Shown in pieces: positions 35,251 through 45,398 of a DNA stretch of 64,000 nucleotides (its first letter is position 1; every line of letters starts with the position of its first letter). Both the position numbers and the translations under genes were made by a program. Below the pieces are notes generated by a model. It worked only from the letters and a program-made list of their open reading frames with translations, was not told the origin of the DNA and did not search any database. The stretch is from an uncultured Bacteroidales bacterium. GTDB lineage: Bacteria > Bacteroidota > Bacteroidia > Bacteroidales > CAIXZF01. Location of the stretch: NCBI GenBank assembly GCA_903923925.1, contig CAIXZF010000052.1, positions 1 to 64,000 of the forward strand, written 5' to 3'.

Positions 35251-36234
35251 ATGAAAAAACAGGTTCTACGTTCAATTATTATGCTCGCTTTTATAAGTTT
35301 GAGCTTACACGCAAGTGCTACCGTTCGGCGTGTAAACAGTGCACCGGGTTCAAGTGCAGCTTATTCGACTGTACAGGCTGCACACGATGCAGCCTCACCC
35401 AATGATACTTTATACCTTGAAGCTTCAGCATTCGGGTATGGGATATTATCTGCAACAAAAAAATTAGTAATTCTTGGCTCAGGTTATTTTCTTTCGCAAA
35501 ATCCGCAAACACAGGCAATCAATTCTGGTTCTACTATTCAGTATGTCACCTTAGGAGCCGGCAGTGCCGGAACTAAAATTGCTGGCTGTACGATAGGTTA
35601 TGTTCAAATCTCTGCTAACGACATTCTTCTTACCAGAAATTACATAACCTGTGCAGGATATTACGGGATCAGTAACTATGGCTCTATCGGGAATATAATT
35701 ATTACTCAAAATTACATCCTTGCTCCATATTCAAGTTATTATGCTATTTATTTAAATTACTCTGCAAGTAATGTATTAGTTAGCAACAATTACATTTATG
35801 GTTATATTTCCTCAGGCACTGAATTTTCCGGAATTGTAACTAACAATATTCTTTACGGTTATCAGGCATTTTACAATACTACCTACAAAAACAATATTTT
35901 TAGTGGTTATTTCTATGATAACAATTGTACCTATTCAAATAATATTGCAGACGGAACTCAGCTTGGAAATGCAAATAACAACCAGCAAAATGTTGCCTGG
36001 ACAAGCATTTTTGTTGGTGCAACGGGTAATAGTGCCGATGGTCAATGGAAGTTAAAAGTTGGTTCACCTGCTATTGGTGCAGGAGAAAACGGAGTAGACT
36101 GCGGCATGTTTGGAGGACCTTATCCCTATATTCTCTCGGGAATGCCAAATATTCCGGCAATTTATTATTTTAATGCACCTTCAGTCCCTTCGAATACAAT
36201 TAATGTGAGTATCAAGGCAAAATCACATAATTAG
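35251..36234 (+). CDS. Secreted right-handed beta-helix protein
   Basis: A 327-residue exported protein with a signal peptide (about 1-22, LAFISLSLHASA). Most of the sequence is repeating short strands with Asn/Tyr/Ile-rich turns (NYILAPYSSYYAIYL, SNNYIYGYISSG, NNILYGYQAFYN), the pattern of parallel beta-helix (pectate-lyase-like) folds. The opening VRRVNSAPGSSAAYSTVQAA is typical of such proteins. The C-terminus has a short beta tail but no clear T9SS domain. A Cys-containing end (GVDCGMFGGPYPY) is typical of this class. Enzymatic residues cannot be named. It precedes the seven-repeat protein by 42 bases and may be co-expressed with it. Confidence 0.75.
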   Translation: MKKQVLRSIIMLAFISLSLHASATVRRVNSAPGSSAAYSTVQAAHDAASPNDTLYLEASAFGYGILSATKKLVILGSGYFLSQNPQTQAINSGSTIQYVTLGAGSAGTKIAGCTIGYVQISANDILLTRNYITCAGYYGISNYGSIGNIIITQNYILAPYSSYYAIYLNYSASNVLVSNNYIYGYISSGTEFSGIVTNNILYGYQAFYNTTYKNNIFSGYFYDNNCTYSNNIADGTQLGNANNNQQNVAWTSIFVGATGNSADGQWKLKVGSPAIGAGENGVDCGMFGGPYPYILSGMPNIPAIYYFNAPSVPSNTINVSIKAKSHN

Positions 36235-36276
36235 TCAAAGCCCATAATTTCACCAGTTTAAAACAAAAACAGAATT

Positions 36277-39200
36277 ATGAGCCTGGCACCTAAACTTTAT
36301 ATGAGCAAGCCCGGCAGGTACCTTGTAAGTACGATGATAGTTTTATTGTTTCTAAGTCACTTAATTGTGGGTGCACAGAACATCAACAAGGTCGAATATT
36401 TCTTCGACAATGATCCCGGGCTGGGCCTGGGAACTGATGTTCCGGTAAGCCCGGATACCAATCTAAGCAACTTTAATTTCAATATCGGCATCAACGCACT
36501 TTCGCAGGGTTTTCATCACCTCAACGTAAGGGCTAAAGATGATAACGGAAAATGGAGTTTAACACACAACCAAACTTTTTACAAGGTTGCGACCAATTCT
36601 ATTACACCCAATATCATAGCAGTTGAATACTTCTTTGATACAGATCCCGGCTACGGAAATGGTCATCCCATATCAATAATTCCAGGGACATTAATCAATA
36701 ACATCAATTACACAATCGGAATTGGATCACTCAGCAACGGGTTTCACGCAATAACTGTGAGGGCTAAAGATGCAAACGGAGTTTGGAGTACAGCACATAG
36801 TGCCAGTTTTTTTAAAGAGACCTTTGTACCACAAACACCTGATATAGTTGCACTTGAATACTATATTGATACAGACCCAGGGTATGGCAATGCAACTTCA
36901 ATACCTTTTACTGCCGGCCAGAATGTTGAGGTAATCGATTATTACATTAGTTTACTGGCCATTAACAATGGGTTCCATAAATTTGCTGTACGGGCAAAGG
37001 ACAGTTTTGGAAAATGGAGTCATTGTTTTTCATCAGGTTTCTATAAGGAGAATTATGTTCCTTCGCTTCCGGATATTGTAAAAGTTGAATACTTTTTAGA
37101 TATTGACCCTGGCGTGGGGAATGGCATTGTAATACCCTCGACAACCGGTTCTAATGTTGAAGCACTTGATTTCATTATTAGTCTCGACAGCGTTTCAAAC
37201 GGTTTTCACCAGCTTTTTGCAAGAGCTGAAGATGCTAACGGAAAATGGTCTCACACAACAGCCCGTGCCTTCTTTAAGGAAATATACAACCCGACACTCC
37301 CAAATCTGGTTAAGATGGAGTACTTCATCGATACAGATCCTGGTTTTGGCAATGGAAGCAATATCCCAATTTCTCAAGGACCGCAACTTAACAACGTCAT
37401 TTATAATATACCAATCTTCGCGCTTTCAAATGGATTTCATGCATTGTTCGTGCGGACTAAAGATGCCAATGGCAGGTGGTCGCTTACACACATGCATCCG
37501 TTCTTCAAGGAGGCGTATGTACCTGTTTTACCAGATATTGTTAAACTCGAATACTATTTCGATACTGATCCCGGATTTGGGAGTGGTGTAAATATTCCAA
37601 TTTCAGGTGATACAACGTTTACCGAACAGTCGATAACGATCGACATGACTGGAATAGCGAACGGATTCCATAAAATTTTCTTCAGAGCAAAAGATTCTAA
37701 AGGAAAATGGAGTCTGACGAATTTCAGAGCTTTCTACAAAGAGATCACCTACGATACCCTGCCAAATGTTGTTAAGGTAGAGTATTTTTATGATACTGAT
37801 CCTGGATTTGGAAATGGAATTAATGTACCTGTAACGCCTTCCCAGAACATTACCTTTCTGGCTTTCGCACTGGATCTTACCAATGTTGCATTCGGGCAGC
37901 ATCAGTTAAATGTACGGGTAAAAGATAAAAATGGTCTCTGGAGTCTTGTAACACAGGATACAATCTTCTATTACCTGAGCTCGCTCCCAACTGCTTCTCT
38001 GGCTGGTCCGCAAGGAGTTTGTGTGTATTCACCTGCTGAATTTACTGTTACTTTAACCGGATCTGGCCCCTGGACAATCATTTACAACTCCGGTGAGGAA
38101 ACAGATACAATCAGTAACATTCAGACATCATTTTATACACTTAATATCACACCTCAGACAACAGGAACACATACGGCAAAGATCCTGAAAGTATCAGACA
38201 GCCAGTACACCGGATTATATACAGGCATACCTATTGAATTTGAAGTACATCCATTCCCGGCTGCTGCAGATCCGGTAACAGGAACTGCAAATGTTTGCAG
38301 GGGTACAACTGGTGTTACCTATTATGTTCCTAATATTGCCAATACTGTGGATTATGTGTGGACAGTGCCTTCGGGATGTACCTATACCCAATACAACAAT
38401 TACTGGTATTATTATGGCAGCGTAATATATGTGAATTTTCCTGTTGGTGCTCAATCAGGCGATATCATGGTACATGGCATTAATGGCTGTGGGATAGCTT
38501 CTTCTTCTACTTTCCATGTTGATGTGCGTGAAACACCTTCTGTAAATGCCGGAAATGACATTGTAATTGATTATGGTGGAGATACTACTCTGAATGCAAT
38601 AGCAACAGGAGGTAATCCACCCTATACTTTCAGCTGGTCGCCATGGTACTATTGCAATAATGCAGGCATTTCAAATCCTGTGGTAACTCCTCCATCTACT
38701 GCTGGTTTTACTGTAAATCTAACTGACTTTTATGGATGCGCAGCAACAGATAATCTTACTGTATATGTGGGAGGTCCTCCCGGTTCAAACATCACAGGTA
38801 TAATGTCCTACGATAACACTTTCCATACACCAATGAATAATTCGACTGTATTCCTGAAACAGGGATCAACAATTATCTCTCAAACTACAACCGATGGAGC
38901 AGGCCATTATTCTTTAACAGGGGTTCCGGCAGGATATTATACAATAACGGGCAGCAGCAGCAAAACATGGGGAGGAGTTAATGCTACGGATGCGTTGTTG
39001 ATTCTAAAACATTTTGCTCAGGTTCAGTTACTCAACGGATTAAAGATTACTGGTTCGAATGTAAATGGCGATGGCACAGTTAATTCGATTGATGCTTTAT
39101 TAACAGCCAAAAGGTTTATTGGAACAGTAACGTCCTTTGCAATAGGTGATTGGGTAAGCGAATCACCCTATTTCTATGCTGATGTAAGTGGTGATATCAC

Positions 39201-39936
39201 TCAGGATTTCAAGGCGCTTTGTACAGCTGATGCTGATGGTTCCTATATACCAGCAGCAAAGCAGGAAGCAGCTGTTATTCTTGTATACAATTCAAGTCTG
39301 CCAATTAAAGATGGTGATATTGTTGATTTACCTGTAAAGGCAGCCTTTGACTGTAAGCTGGGGGCTATGTCGCTTGTACTTAGTGTTCCAGATTGGATTG
39401 AAGTACTTGATGTAAAACCAGGAAAATCCTCAATGGGAGAGCTTCTATATTCCATTGAAGGAGAGCAGTTGCGAATAGGATGGTATTCACTGAAGTCGGC
39501 TGATTTTATCAGCGGAGAAACTTTACTTACACTGAAAATCAAAACAGAAAAGAATCAAAATTCTGATTGGCTAACAGGAAGTGAAAGTGTTTTTGCTGAT
39601 GGAAACGGCATTAATTTGTCCCAAAGCATAATCACTATGCCTCATTTGATCAATATTGAATCCGGTGGACTTAATTCATGGAATTTACCTAACCCTTTCA
39701 ATGATCAGACCCGAATTTCGTATACTCTGCCTTATTCAGGCAAAGTTCTGGTAAAAATCTATAATTCACTGGGACAGGAAGTGCTAGTTCCTGTGAATAC
39801 AGAACAAAATGCTGGTACATATTCTATCCTTGTTGAAGGAAATTCGCTCCCGGTGGGTGCATATGTCTATAAGCTTATTCTTGAGACAAATACGGAAACA
39901 CTCACTACCGCAAACAGAATGATAGTTACAAGATAA
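36277..39936 (+). CDS. Seven-repeat surface protein with dockerin/cohesin-like and T9SS domains
   Basis: A 1219-residue secreted protein. The signal sequence (about 9-33) is followed by seven tandem units of about 80-90 residues, each opening with a form of VEYFFDTDPGFGNG and closing with FHxLxVRAKDxNGxWS, from about residue 37 to 565. Next come Ig/PKD-like beta domains (about 570-840), a carboxypeptidase-regulatory-like loop, and a dockerin type I-like pair (GVNATDALLILKHF and NGDGTVNSIDALLTAKRF, about 905-950). A cohesin-like beta domain (about 985-1090) and a type A T9SS domain (NLPNPFNDQTRISY to the end) complete it. Together these suggest a cell-surface or matrix scaffold; the ligands are unknown. 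A strong terminator follows at 39961. Confidence 0.85.
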   Translation: MSLAPKLYMSKPGRYLVSTMIVLLFLSHLIVGAQNINKVEYFFDNDPGLGLGTDVPVSPDTNLSNFNFNIGINALSQGFHHLNVRAKDDNGKWSLTHNQTFYKVATNSITPNIIAVEYFFDTDPGYGNGHPISIIPGTLINNINYTIGIGSLSNGFHAITVRAKDANGVWSTAHSASFFKETFVPQTPDIVALEYYIDTDPGYGNATSIPFTAGQNVEVIDYYISLLAINNGFHKFAVRAKDSFGKWSHCFSSGFYKENYVPSLPDIVKVEYFLDIDPGVGNGIVIPSTTGSNVEALDFIISLDSVSNGFHQLFARAEDANGKWSHTTARAFFKEIYNPTLPNLVKMEYFIDTDPGFGNGSNIPISQGPQLNNVIYNIPIFALSNGFHALFVRTKDANGRWSLTHMHPFFKEAYVPVLPDIVKLEYYFDTDPGFGSGVNIPISGDTTFTEQSITIDMTGIANGFHKIFFRAKDSKGKWSLTNFRAFYKEITYDTLPNVVKVEYFYDTDPGFGNGINVPVTPSQNITFLAFALDLTNVAFGQHQLNVRVKDKNGLWSLVTQDTIFYYLSSLPTASLAGPQGVCVYSPAEFTVTLTGSGPWTIIYNSGEETDTISNIQTSFYTLNITPQTTGTHTAKILKVSDSQYTGLYTGIPIEFEVHPFPAAADPVTGTANVCRGTTGVTYYVPNIANTVDYVWTVPSGCTYTQYNNYWYYYGSVIYVNFPVGAQSGDIMVHGINGCGIASSSTFHVDVRETPSVNAGNDIVIDYGGDTTLNAIATGGNPPYTFSWSPWYYCNNAGISNPVVTPPSTAGFTVNLTDFYGCAATDNLTVYVGGPPGSNITGIMSYDNTFHTPMNNSTVFLKQGSTIISQTTTDGAGHYSLTGVPAGYYTITGSSSKTWGGVNATDALLILKHFAQVQLLNGLKITGSNVNGDGTVNSIDALLTAKRFIGTVTSFAIGDWVSESPYFYADVSGDITQDFKALCTADADGSYIPAAKQEAAVILVYNSSLPIKDGDIVDLPVKAAFDCKLGAMSLVLSVPDWIEVLDVKPGKSSMGELLYSIEGEQLRIGWYSLKSADFISGETLLTLKIKTEKNQNSDWLTGSESVFADGNGINLSQSIITMPHLINIESGGLNSWNLPNPFNDQTRISYTLPYSGKVLVKIYNSLGQEVLVPVNTEQNAGTYSILVEGNSLPVGAYVYKLILETNTETLTTANRMIVTR

Positions 39937-39960
39937 GTGATTTGATTAGTTAGTTATCTT

Positions 39961-39993
39961 AAGGCTGCTTCAATATTGAGGCAGCCTTTTTTT
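39961..39993 (+). terminator. Terminator of seven-repeat protein gene
   Basis: A 13-base stem (AAGGCTGCTTCAA with its complement, one wobble pair) and a two-base loop are followed by seven T residues, 24 bases after the stop. Confidence 0.88.
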
Positions 39994-40005
39994 ATAAGAA
40001 ACGAA

Positions 40006-40395
40006 TCAATCTGAATCTTTAAGCCTATCGATCTGTCGCCTGTCTTTTTTTGTTGGCCTTCCGGTTCCTCGCTCGCGGTATTCTACGTTGAGCTCACGTT
40101 TCATCTGCAGACGTTCAAATTCTTCGGGTGGAGTAAGGTCTTCCATGTATACAGGCACAAGTTTTGCAGCCACTCTGCTGTGAGGCGATGAAACGACTTT
40201 CACAGTACGGGTCATTACGCCGGTTTGTACACTGTAGGTTTCACCAATCAGAATATCGCGCGATGGCTTTACATTCTGCCCTGCAGCTTTTACTTTTCCA
40301 GCTCTGCAGGCATCGGTGGCTATACTGCGGGTTTTAAAAATACGCACCGCCCACAGCCACTTATCAATTCGCTGGCTTTCACCTGGCTTTTCCAA
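40006..40395 (-). CDS. hslR: S4-domain RNA-binding protein, Hsp15 (HslR) family
   Basis: A 129-residue protein with an N-terminal S4 RNA-binding fold: RIDKWLWAVRIFKTRSIATDACRAG, then KVKAAGQNVKPSRDIL. The C-terminal basic tail (RERGTGRPTKKDRRQIDRL) is typical of Hsp15, which binds stalled 50S-peptidyl-tRNA complexes. The start is a TTG at 40395: no ATG precedes the conserved RIDKWLW, and a stop lies three codons upstream. It begins six bases after der ends, so translational coupling with der is likely. The length is normal for the family. The exact function in Bacteroidota is inferred. Confidence 0.9.
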   Translation of the reverse strand: MEKPGESQRIDKWLWAVRIFKTRSIATDACRAGKVKAAGQNVKPSRDILIGETYSVQTGVMTRTVKVVSSPHSRVAAKLVPVYMEDLTPPEEFERLQMKRELNVEYRERGTGRPTKKDRRQIDRLKDSD

Positions 40396-40401
40396 GTGAA
40401 G

Positions 40402-41706
40402 CTATTTTTTTCTGAAATAGATCTCAACCGGAACGCCGGTAAAATCGTACAATTCCCTGAGTCTGTTCTCTATATACCGTTTATAAGGGTCTTTTACGTA
40501 TTGCGGAAGGTTGCAGAAGAAAACAAAAGCCGGAAAATGAAGTGGCAACTGAGTTACGTATTTGATTTTCACCTCTTTGCCCTTGGTCATTGGAGGTGGA
40601 TTATCAGCCAGCATAGGAAGAAAAACTTCGTTTAATTTAGCAGTAGGTATTCGTCGTGTGCGATTTTTGTACACCGTAATAGCTGCTTCCAGTGCCTTAT
40701 GAATTCTTTGTTTGTGAATTACCGAAGTGAAAATAATGGGAACATCAGTGAAGGGAGCCATTTTCTCTTTAATGGCTTTTTCATAAAATACATGTGTATT
40801 TGTCTCTTTATCAAGAAGATCCCATTTATTAACCAGGATAACAACCCCTTTATGATTCCGTTCTACAAGGTGTAAAATATTTATATCCTGTGATTCAAAT
40901 CCAGTGGTAGCATCAATAAGGAGAATGCAAACATCGCTATTCTCTATAGCCCTGATAGAGCGCATTACAGAATAGAACTCAATATTCTCGCTAACCTTGC
41001 CTTTTTTTCTCAATCCTGCTGTATCTACGAGCATGAAATCGAAACCATAACCTTTAAAATTGGTATAGATGGAATCGCGGGTTGTACCAGCAACAGGTGT
41101 AACAATGTTACGTTCGGTACCAAGAAGGGCATTTACAAGTGATGATTTGCCAACATTCGGGCGACCAATCACTGCAATTTTAGGTAACTCAATTTCTTCT
41201 TCTTCTTCAATCTTTGCAAAACCTGAGACTACAGCATCAAGCAGATCGCCTGTGCCGGCACCGGTTATTGATGAAATTGCAAAAATATCGCCTAATCCAA
41301 GTGCATAAAACTCTGCAGAAAGATTTGCACGTGCATTCGTATCAGCTTTATTAGCAACGAGAATAACCTGCTTTTTCGATCGCCTCAGCACATCTGCAAC
41401 ATCATGGTCCATGCTGGTTAATCCTTCCATTACATCGACCATAAAAAGCACTACATCAGCTTCATCCATAGCAAGCTGAACCTGTTGTTGAATTTCTTTT
41501 TCAAAAATATCATCAGAATTCTTCATATAACCGCCGGTATCAATTACCGAAAATACGATTCCATTCCAGTCGGATGAACCATAATGACGATCGCGGGTAA
41601 CACCACTGCTAGCATCAACAATAGCCTGCCTCTCCCCCACCAGCTTATTAAAAAATGTTGATTTACCAACATTGGGCCTGCCAACAATTGCAACGATATT
41701 CGACAT
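40402..41706 (-). CDS. der: Der (EngA), tandem-GTPase ribosome assembly factor
   Basis: Der is an essential 50S-subunit assembly GTPase with two consecutive G domains and a KH-like end. Here 434 residues show G1 motifs [14 protein letters not shown] (about 8) and [15 protein letters not shown] (about 181). The G3 motifs are DTGG and DTAG, and the G4 motifs are NKAD and NKWD. The C-terminal KH domain carries [21 protein letters not shown] and [21 protein letters not shown]. Length and order are standard. The ATG at 41706 lies nine bases after era stops, and the S4-protein gene starts six bases after der ends, so era-der-S4 form a ribosome-biogenesis operon. It is cytosolic. Confidence 0.98.
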   Translation of the reverse strand: MSNIVAIVGRPNVGKSTFFNKLVGERQAIVDASSGVTRDRHYGSSDWNGIVFSVIDTGGYMKNSDDIFEKEIQQQVQLAMDEADVVLFMVDVMEGLTSMDHDVADVLRRSKKQVILVANKADTNARANLSAEFYALGLGDIFAISSITGAGTGDLLDAVVSGFAKIEEEEEIELPKIAVIGRPNVGKSSLVNALLGTERNIVTPVAGTTRDSIYTNFKGYGFDFMLVDTAGLRKKGKVSENIEFYSVMRSIRAIENSDVCILLIDATTGFESQDINILHLVERNHKGVVILVNKWDLLDKETNTHVFYEKAIKEKMAPFTDVPIIFTSVIHKQRIHKALEAAITVYKNRTRRIPTAKLNEVFLPMLADNPPPMTKGKEVKIKYVTQLPLHFPAFVFFCNLPQYVKDPYKRYIENRLRELYDFTGVPVEIYFRKK

Positions 41707-41715
41707 AATTAGTAT

Positions 41716-42594
41716 TTAAAGTTGATAACCAAAACGTTTTAGCTGCGACTGATCATCGCGCCAGTCCTTACTTACTTTAACAAACATTTCCAGATAAACC
41801 TGTTTACCAAAAAATGTTTCCAGTTCCTTTCTGGCGGCAATTCCCAAACGTTTCATTGCCCTGCCGTTCTCTCCAATAAGGATAATTTTCTGAGTTTCCC
41901 TGGCAACGTAGATAACAGTGCGGATACGGACAATTTTTTCATCCTCCTCAAAAGTATCAACTGTTACCTCAGTGCAGTAAGGTACTTCTTTTTTGTAGTA
42001 TTCCAGAATGTTAGCACGAACTATTTCTGTAACAAAGAAACGTTCCGACCTGTCAGTAAGTTCATCAGGAGGGTAAAAAGGCGGGGCTTCTGGTAAGCGG
42101 CCAAGAATAAGCTGAATTATTCCATCAATATTAAACTTCTCTTTCGCTGAAATTGGTAAAATTACAGAATTGTTGATTCGTCCTTCCCAGGTAATTATCT
42201 TTGCAGCTACCTCTGTTTGCGTGAACATATCAATTTTATTGATCAACACAATAACAGGGATCTGACATTTATTGAGTTTATCGATAATTTCCTGGCGGCC
42301 AAACTCCTCGTACATTTCGGTAACGAGCAAAAAAACATCGGCATCAGCCATAGCAGAATCAACAGCTACCATCATTGATTTCTGTAATAAATATTTTGGA
42401 TCGAGTATGCCTGGAGTATCTGAATAAACAATCTGGTAATCCTCTCCGGTAACAATTCCAAGTATTCTGTGGCGGGTAGTCTGGGCTTTAGCTGTAATAA
42501 CTGATAAGCGTTCGCCTACTAAAGCGTTCATTAGCGTTGACTTACCAACATTTGGGTTGCCAATAATATTAACAAAACCAGCTTTGTGTTGCAT
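41716..42594 (-). CDS. era: Era, 16S rRNA-binding GTPase
   Basis: Era binds the 3' end of 16S rRNA during 30S maturation. Its 292 residues have the G domain with G1 GNPNVGKSTLMNAL, the switch region TAKAQTTRHRILG, G3 SDTPG and G4 INKIDM. A type II KH domain closes the protein, with the usual KIILIGENGRAMKRLGI and the terminal FGKQVYLEMFVKVSKDWR. The start ATG at 42594 directly precedes the core (MQHKAGFVNIIGNPNVG). It heads the era-der-S4 operon. It is separated by 80 bases from the hybrid kinase gene upstream on the same strand, so it may have its own promoter. Confidence 0.98.
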   Translation of the reverse strand: MQHKAGFVNIIGNPNVGKSTLMNALVGERLSVITAKAQTTRHRILGIVTGEDYQIVYSDTPGILDPKYLLQKSMMVAVDSAMADADVFLLVTEMYEEFGRQEIIDKLNKCQIPVIVLINKIDMFTQTEVAAKIITWEGRINNSVILPISAKEKFNIDGIIQLILGRLPEAPPFYPPDELTDRSERFFVTEIVRANILEYYKKEVPYCTEVTVDTFEEDEKIVRIRTVIYVARETQKIILIGENGRAMKRLGIAARKELETFFGKQVYLEMFVKVSKDWRDDQSQLKRFGYQL

Positions 42595-42674
42595 TTACGA
42601 ATTGAATTTGAGTACAAAGTAACGAAATATGCCTCAGAAGTCCTATTTAAATGCTTCATTGTAAAGGGCAAAGG

Positions 42675-45398
42675 CTAGTCTGCAACACCCACCCACTTAT
42701 CCACAACCTGCAAAAAAGTCAAAAGTTCGATTGGTTTGGTTAAATAATCTTTGGCACCTGCATTGATTAATTTCTCAATCTGCAGAGGCATAGCATCGGC
42801 GCTGACAATAACAACCGGAATATCCTTAGTTTTTTCACCCATTTGAAGAAGTTGCATCACTTCTAAACCCTGTATGTCTGATAAATCCAGATCAAGAAGA
42901 ATTAAATCCGGCTGGAATTCGATGGCTAATGAAACAGCCTGCTTTCCATATATGCTGCACACCAGATTAATGGATGACCTGTAACTGAGCAAGATTTGTT
43001 CAACCAATTCGGTATTGGCCAGATTATCTTCTAAATAGAGGATAATTCCGGTTTTTCGATGATCATGGCTGCCTTTCAGAGAATCATTTTTATTAAAAAA
43101 GACAAGTTCTCTGTTTGCCCCAACCAGCTCATCAGCACGCTTTGCCTTTTCTTCATTTTGCAGTTCAATTTCAGGATTTGCACCTCCTATCTCAGAAATC
43201 TGTTTTAGATTCTCTTCATTTTGCTGTTTATAACTTTTAGTATTTTCGGTCCAGGGCAGCTCAACCCAGAAGGTACTTCCTTTACCAAACTCACTATTGA
43301 CGCCAACTGATCCTCCCATAGCCTCAATAAGTCTTTTCACAATCATTAAACCCAATCCACTTCCTTCGATTTCGGTTTTATCAGCTCCTATTCGCTCGAA
43401 GGCCTGAAAGAGTTTGGATATATCTTCCGGTTTAATTCCAAGACCAGTATCAATTATTGAAATCCTGACCTGAGTATTTCCCTGAATGCCCGAAGACCGC
43501 ATTTCAGTTTTAATACTAACCAAACCACCTTCCCTATTGTACTTTATAGCGTTGCTCAATAAATTAAGCAATATTTGTTTCAGTCTTAGTTTGTCGACGA
43601 AAGCAGAAACATTATTGGCAGGAGAATCAACAAGATCAATTGTTATCGTTCCGATATATGCTGAAACCTGAACAATATCAGTAACTTCCTGAATAATATC
43701 TGATAATTTAACCAGTTCCGGTGTCAAAATTTGCCGTCCGGCTTCAATTCCAGCAACATCAAGCACTTCGTTTATTAAATTAAGCAGATGTCGTCCACTG
43801 TTTAAAATATGGTTTACCCCCTTTTGGTGAGATGCTTTCAGATCTCCCATTTTCAATAACTGGGCAAAGCCAAGTATAGAATTCATCGGAGTCCTTAACT
43901 CATGGCTCATGCGCGAAAGGAACTCGCTTTTGGCCTGGTTAGCCTTCACGGCTTCGTTTCTTGCTTCGATAAGAGCTTCTTCAGCTTGTTTTCGAAGGGT
44001 GATATCACTTAAAGAAGTAACTCTTACAGTTTTCCCCTTATAATGCATCATCCTTCCACTTAACATACAAGGGAATGTTGATCCGTCTTTTTTTAAGGCA
44101 GTAACTTCGTAAGGTTCTTCATAGCCAGCGAGCATATTATCCATCACCATTTTTCTATCGGCCTCATCAATCCAATCAGTGCCATATCTTCCAATTGCCT
44201 CCTCGTTGGTATAGCCGAACATTTTCTCAGCCATTTGGTTTTGCTCAATACAGAGTCCCTTTTCAGAGAAGAAGATTGAATCAAAAGCTGCTTCACTCAG
44301 CCCCCGATGCTTCTCAGTGCTTTCTTTGAATTCAGCTTCAGCTTGTTTGCGATCGGTGATGTCGGAAATGTAGCCATGCCACATTATAGTACCATCAGCT
44401 TCTGCCTGAGGCTTTGCATTTCCAGATAACCAACGCAGCGTACCATCATCAAACCTAAGCCTAAACTCTTGCTGCCAAATATTTTGATCTTTTGCCGATG
44501 TCATAATAGAATCCATCACATCATCAATATCATCGGGATGAATCCTGGTAAATATTATGGAAGCATCCACAGCAACTTCTTCGGGGCAAACCCGGAAAAC
44601 ATCCTGAATGCCATCGCTGGCATAAGGGAAACAGGAGGAGCCATCAGGGTTAAGACAATATTGGAAAACAAAACCAGGAATACGGTCTTCAATTTTATAT
44701 TGCCTTTCCAGGGCTTCTTTTAAAGATTCTCCTACTTTAATACGTTCTTCAATTTCTTTAAAACGGTTTTCATCTGATTCTTTAAGCTGGAAGGTCTGTT
44801 CGTTTAAAATATTTTCCAACCTGGCATTTAAAAAACGTATTTTTTCTCCTGCAATATGTCTTTGAGTGATATCAACAGCAATTATGTTGCAATGATTCCC
44901 TTGTTCGTTAGCAATGCCGGAAAGATGAATATATACTGGCTGTTTGTCTGAATAATTCAGGCTTATTTCACAGGATTCCTTTACTTTATTAATAAATACT
45001 TTATTAAGGAAGATTTTAAAAACTGGCTTAGTGCTGTCGGAAATAAAACTCTTAAAGCTGCTGTTAATCAAATTTGAACGCCCCTTACCAAGCATTTGAG
45101 CTGCTGCAAGGTTTAGCCCAATTATTTCACCTCCTCTTGAAAGCGTAAAATAACCTGATGGTGCAAAATCATATAATTCGGCATATTTCCTGGCAACTTC
45201 ATCAGCCAGCTCTTTTGCCAAGGTGAGTTCATGATTCTGCAATTCAAGCTCTATCTGATGCACTTCCAACTCAAAGATAAGTTTTAAATATTCTGCTTCT
45301 GAAAATGACAAAACATGCTTTAATGGTTTGTTTTTCAGCAATTCTTCGGCTTTCTGCCTTAATACAGTTGCTTCTGATTTGTTTACAGGCTTTTTCAT
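42675..45398 (-). CDS. PAS-domain hybrid histidine kinase with receiver
   Basis: A 907-residue cytoplasmic hybrid kinase. It starts with a charged helical region (about 1-70), then three PAS-like units (about 70-180, 245-365 ending YISDITDRKQ, and 370-480 ending SLSDITLRKQ), with a coiled segment between the first two. HisKA has the acceptor His in SRMSHELRTPMNS near 497, and HATPase_c shows N-box LLSNAIKYN and G2 GSGLGLMIVKR (about 600-715). A second coiled linker precedes the C-terminal receiver (about 790-907) with its acceptor Asp in LILLDLDLS near 834. No membrane segment is present. It has no paired regulator gene. The receiver might pass phosphate to an unlinked HPt protein. Confidence 0.92.
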   Translation of the reverse strand: MKKPVNKSEATVLRQKAEELLKNKPLKHVLSFSEAEYLKLIFELEVHQIELELQNHELTLAKELADEVARKYAELYDFAPSGYFTLSRGGEIIGLNLAAAQMLGKGRSNLINSSFKSFISDSTKPVFKIFLNKVFINKVKESCEISLNYSDKQPVYIHLSGIANEQGNHCNIIAVDITQRHIAGEKIRFLNARLENILNEQTFQLKESDENRFKEIEERIKVGESLKEALERQYKIEDRIPGFVFQYCLNPDGSSCFPYASDGIQDVFRVCPEEVAVDASIIFTRIHPDDIDDVMDSIMTSAKDQNIWQQEFRLRFDDGTLRWLSGNAKPQAEADGTIMWHGYISDITDRKQAEAEFKESTEKHRGLSEAAFDSIFFSEKGLCIEQNQMAEKMFGYTNEEAIGRYGTDWIDEADRKMVMDNMLAGYEEPYEVTALKKDGSTFPCMLSGRMMHYKGKTVRVTSLSDITLRKQAEEALIEARNEAVKANQAKSEFLSRMSHELRTPMNSILGFAQLLKMGDLKASHQKGVNHILNSGRHLLNLINEVLDVAGIEAGRQILTPELVKLSDIIQEVTDIVQVSAYIGTITIDLVDSPANNVSAFVDKLRLKQILLNLLSNAIKYNREGGLVSIKTEMRSSGIQGNTQVRISIIDTGLGIKPEDISKLFQAFERIGADKTEIEGSGLGLMIVKRLIEAMGGSVGVNSEFGKGSTFWVELPWTENTKSYKQQNEENLKQISEIGGANPEIELQNEEKAKRADELVGANRELVFFNKNDSLKGSHDHRKTGIILYLEDNLANTELVEQILLSYRSSINLVCSIYGKQAVSLAIEFQPDLILLDLDLSDIQGLEVMQLLQMGEKTKDIPVVIVSADAMPLQIEKLINAGAKDYLTKPIELLTFLQVVDKWVGVAD

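Noticed and set aside
36380-38000. The regular repeats of the seven-repeat protein as a possible CRISPR array.
   Set aside because: The period is about 250 bases, the repeats are degenerate and stay in one open frame, and no cas gene is present.
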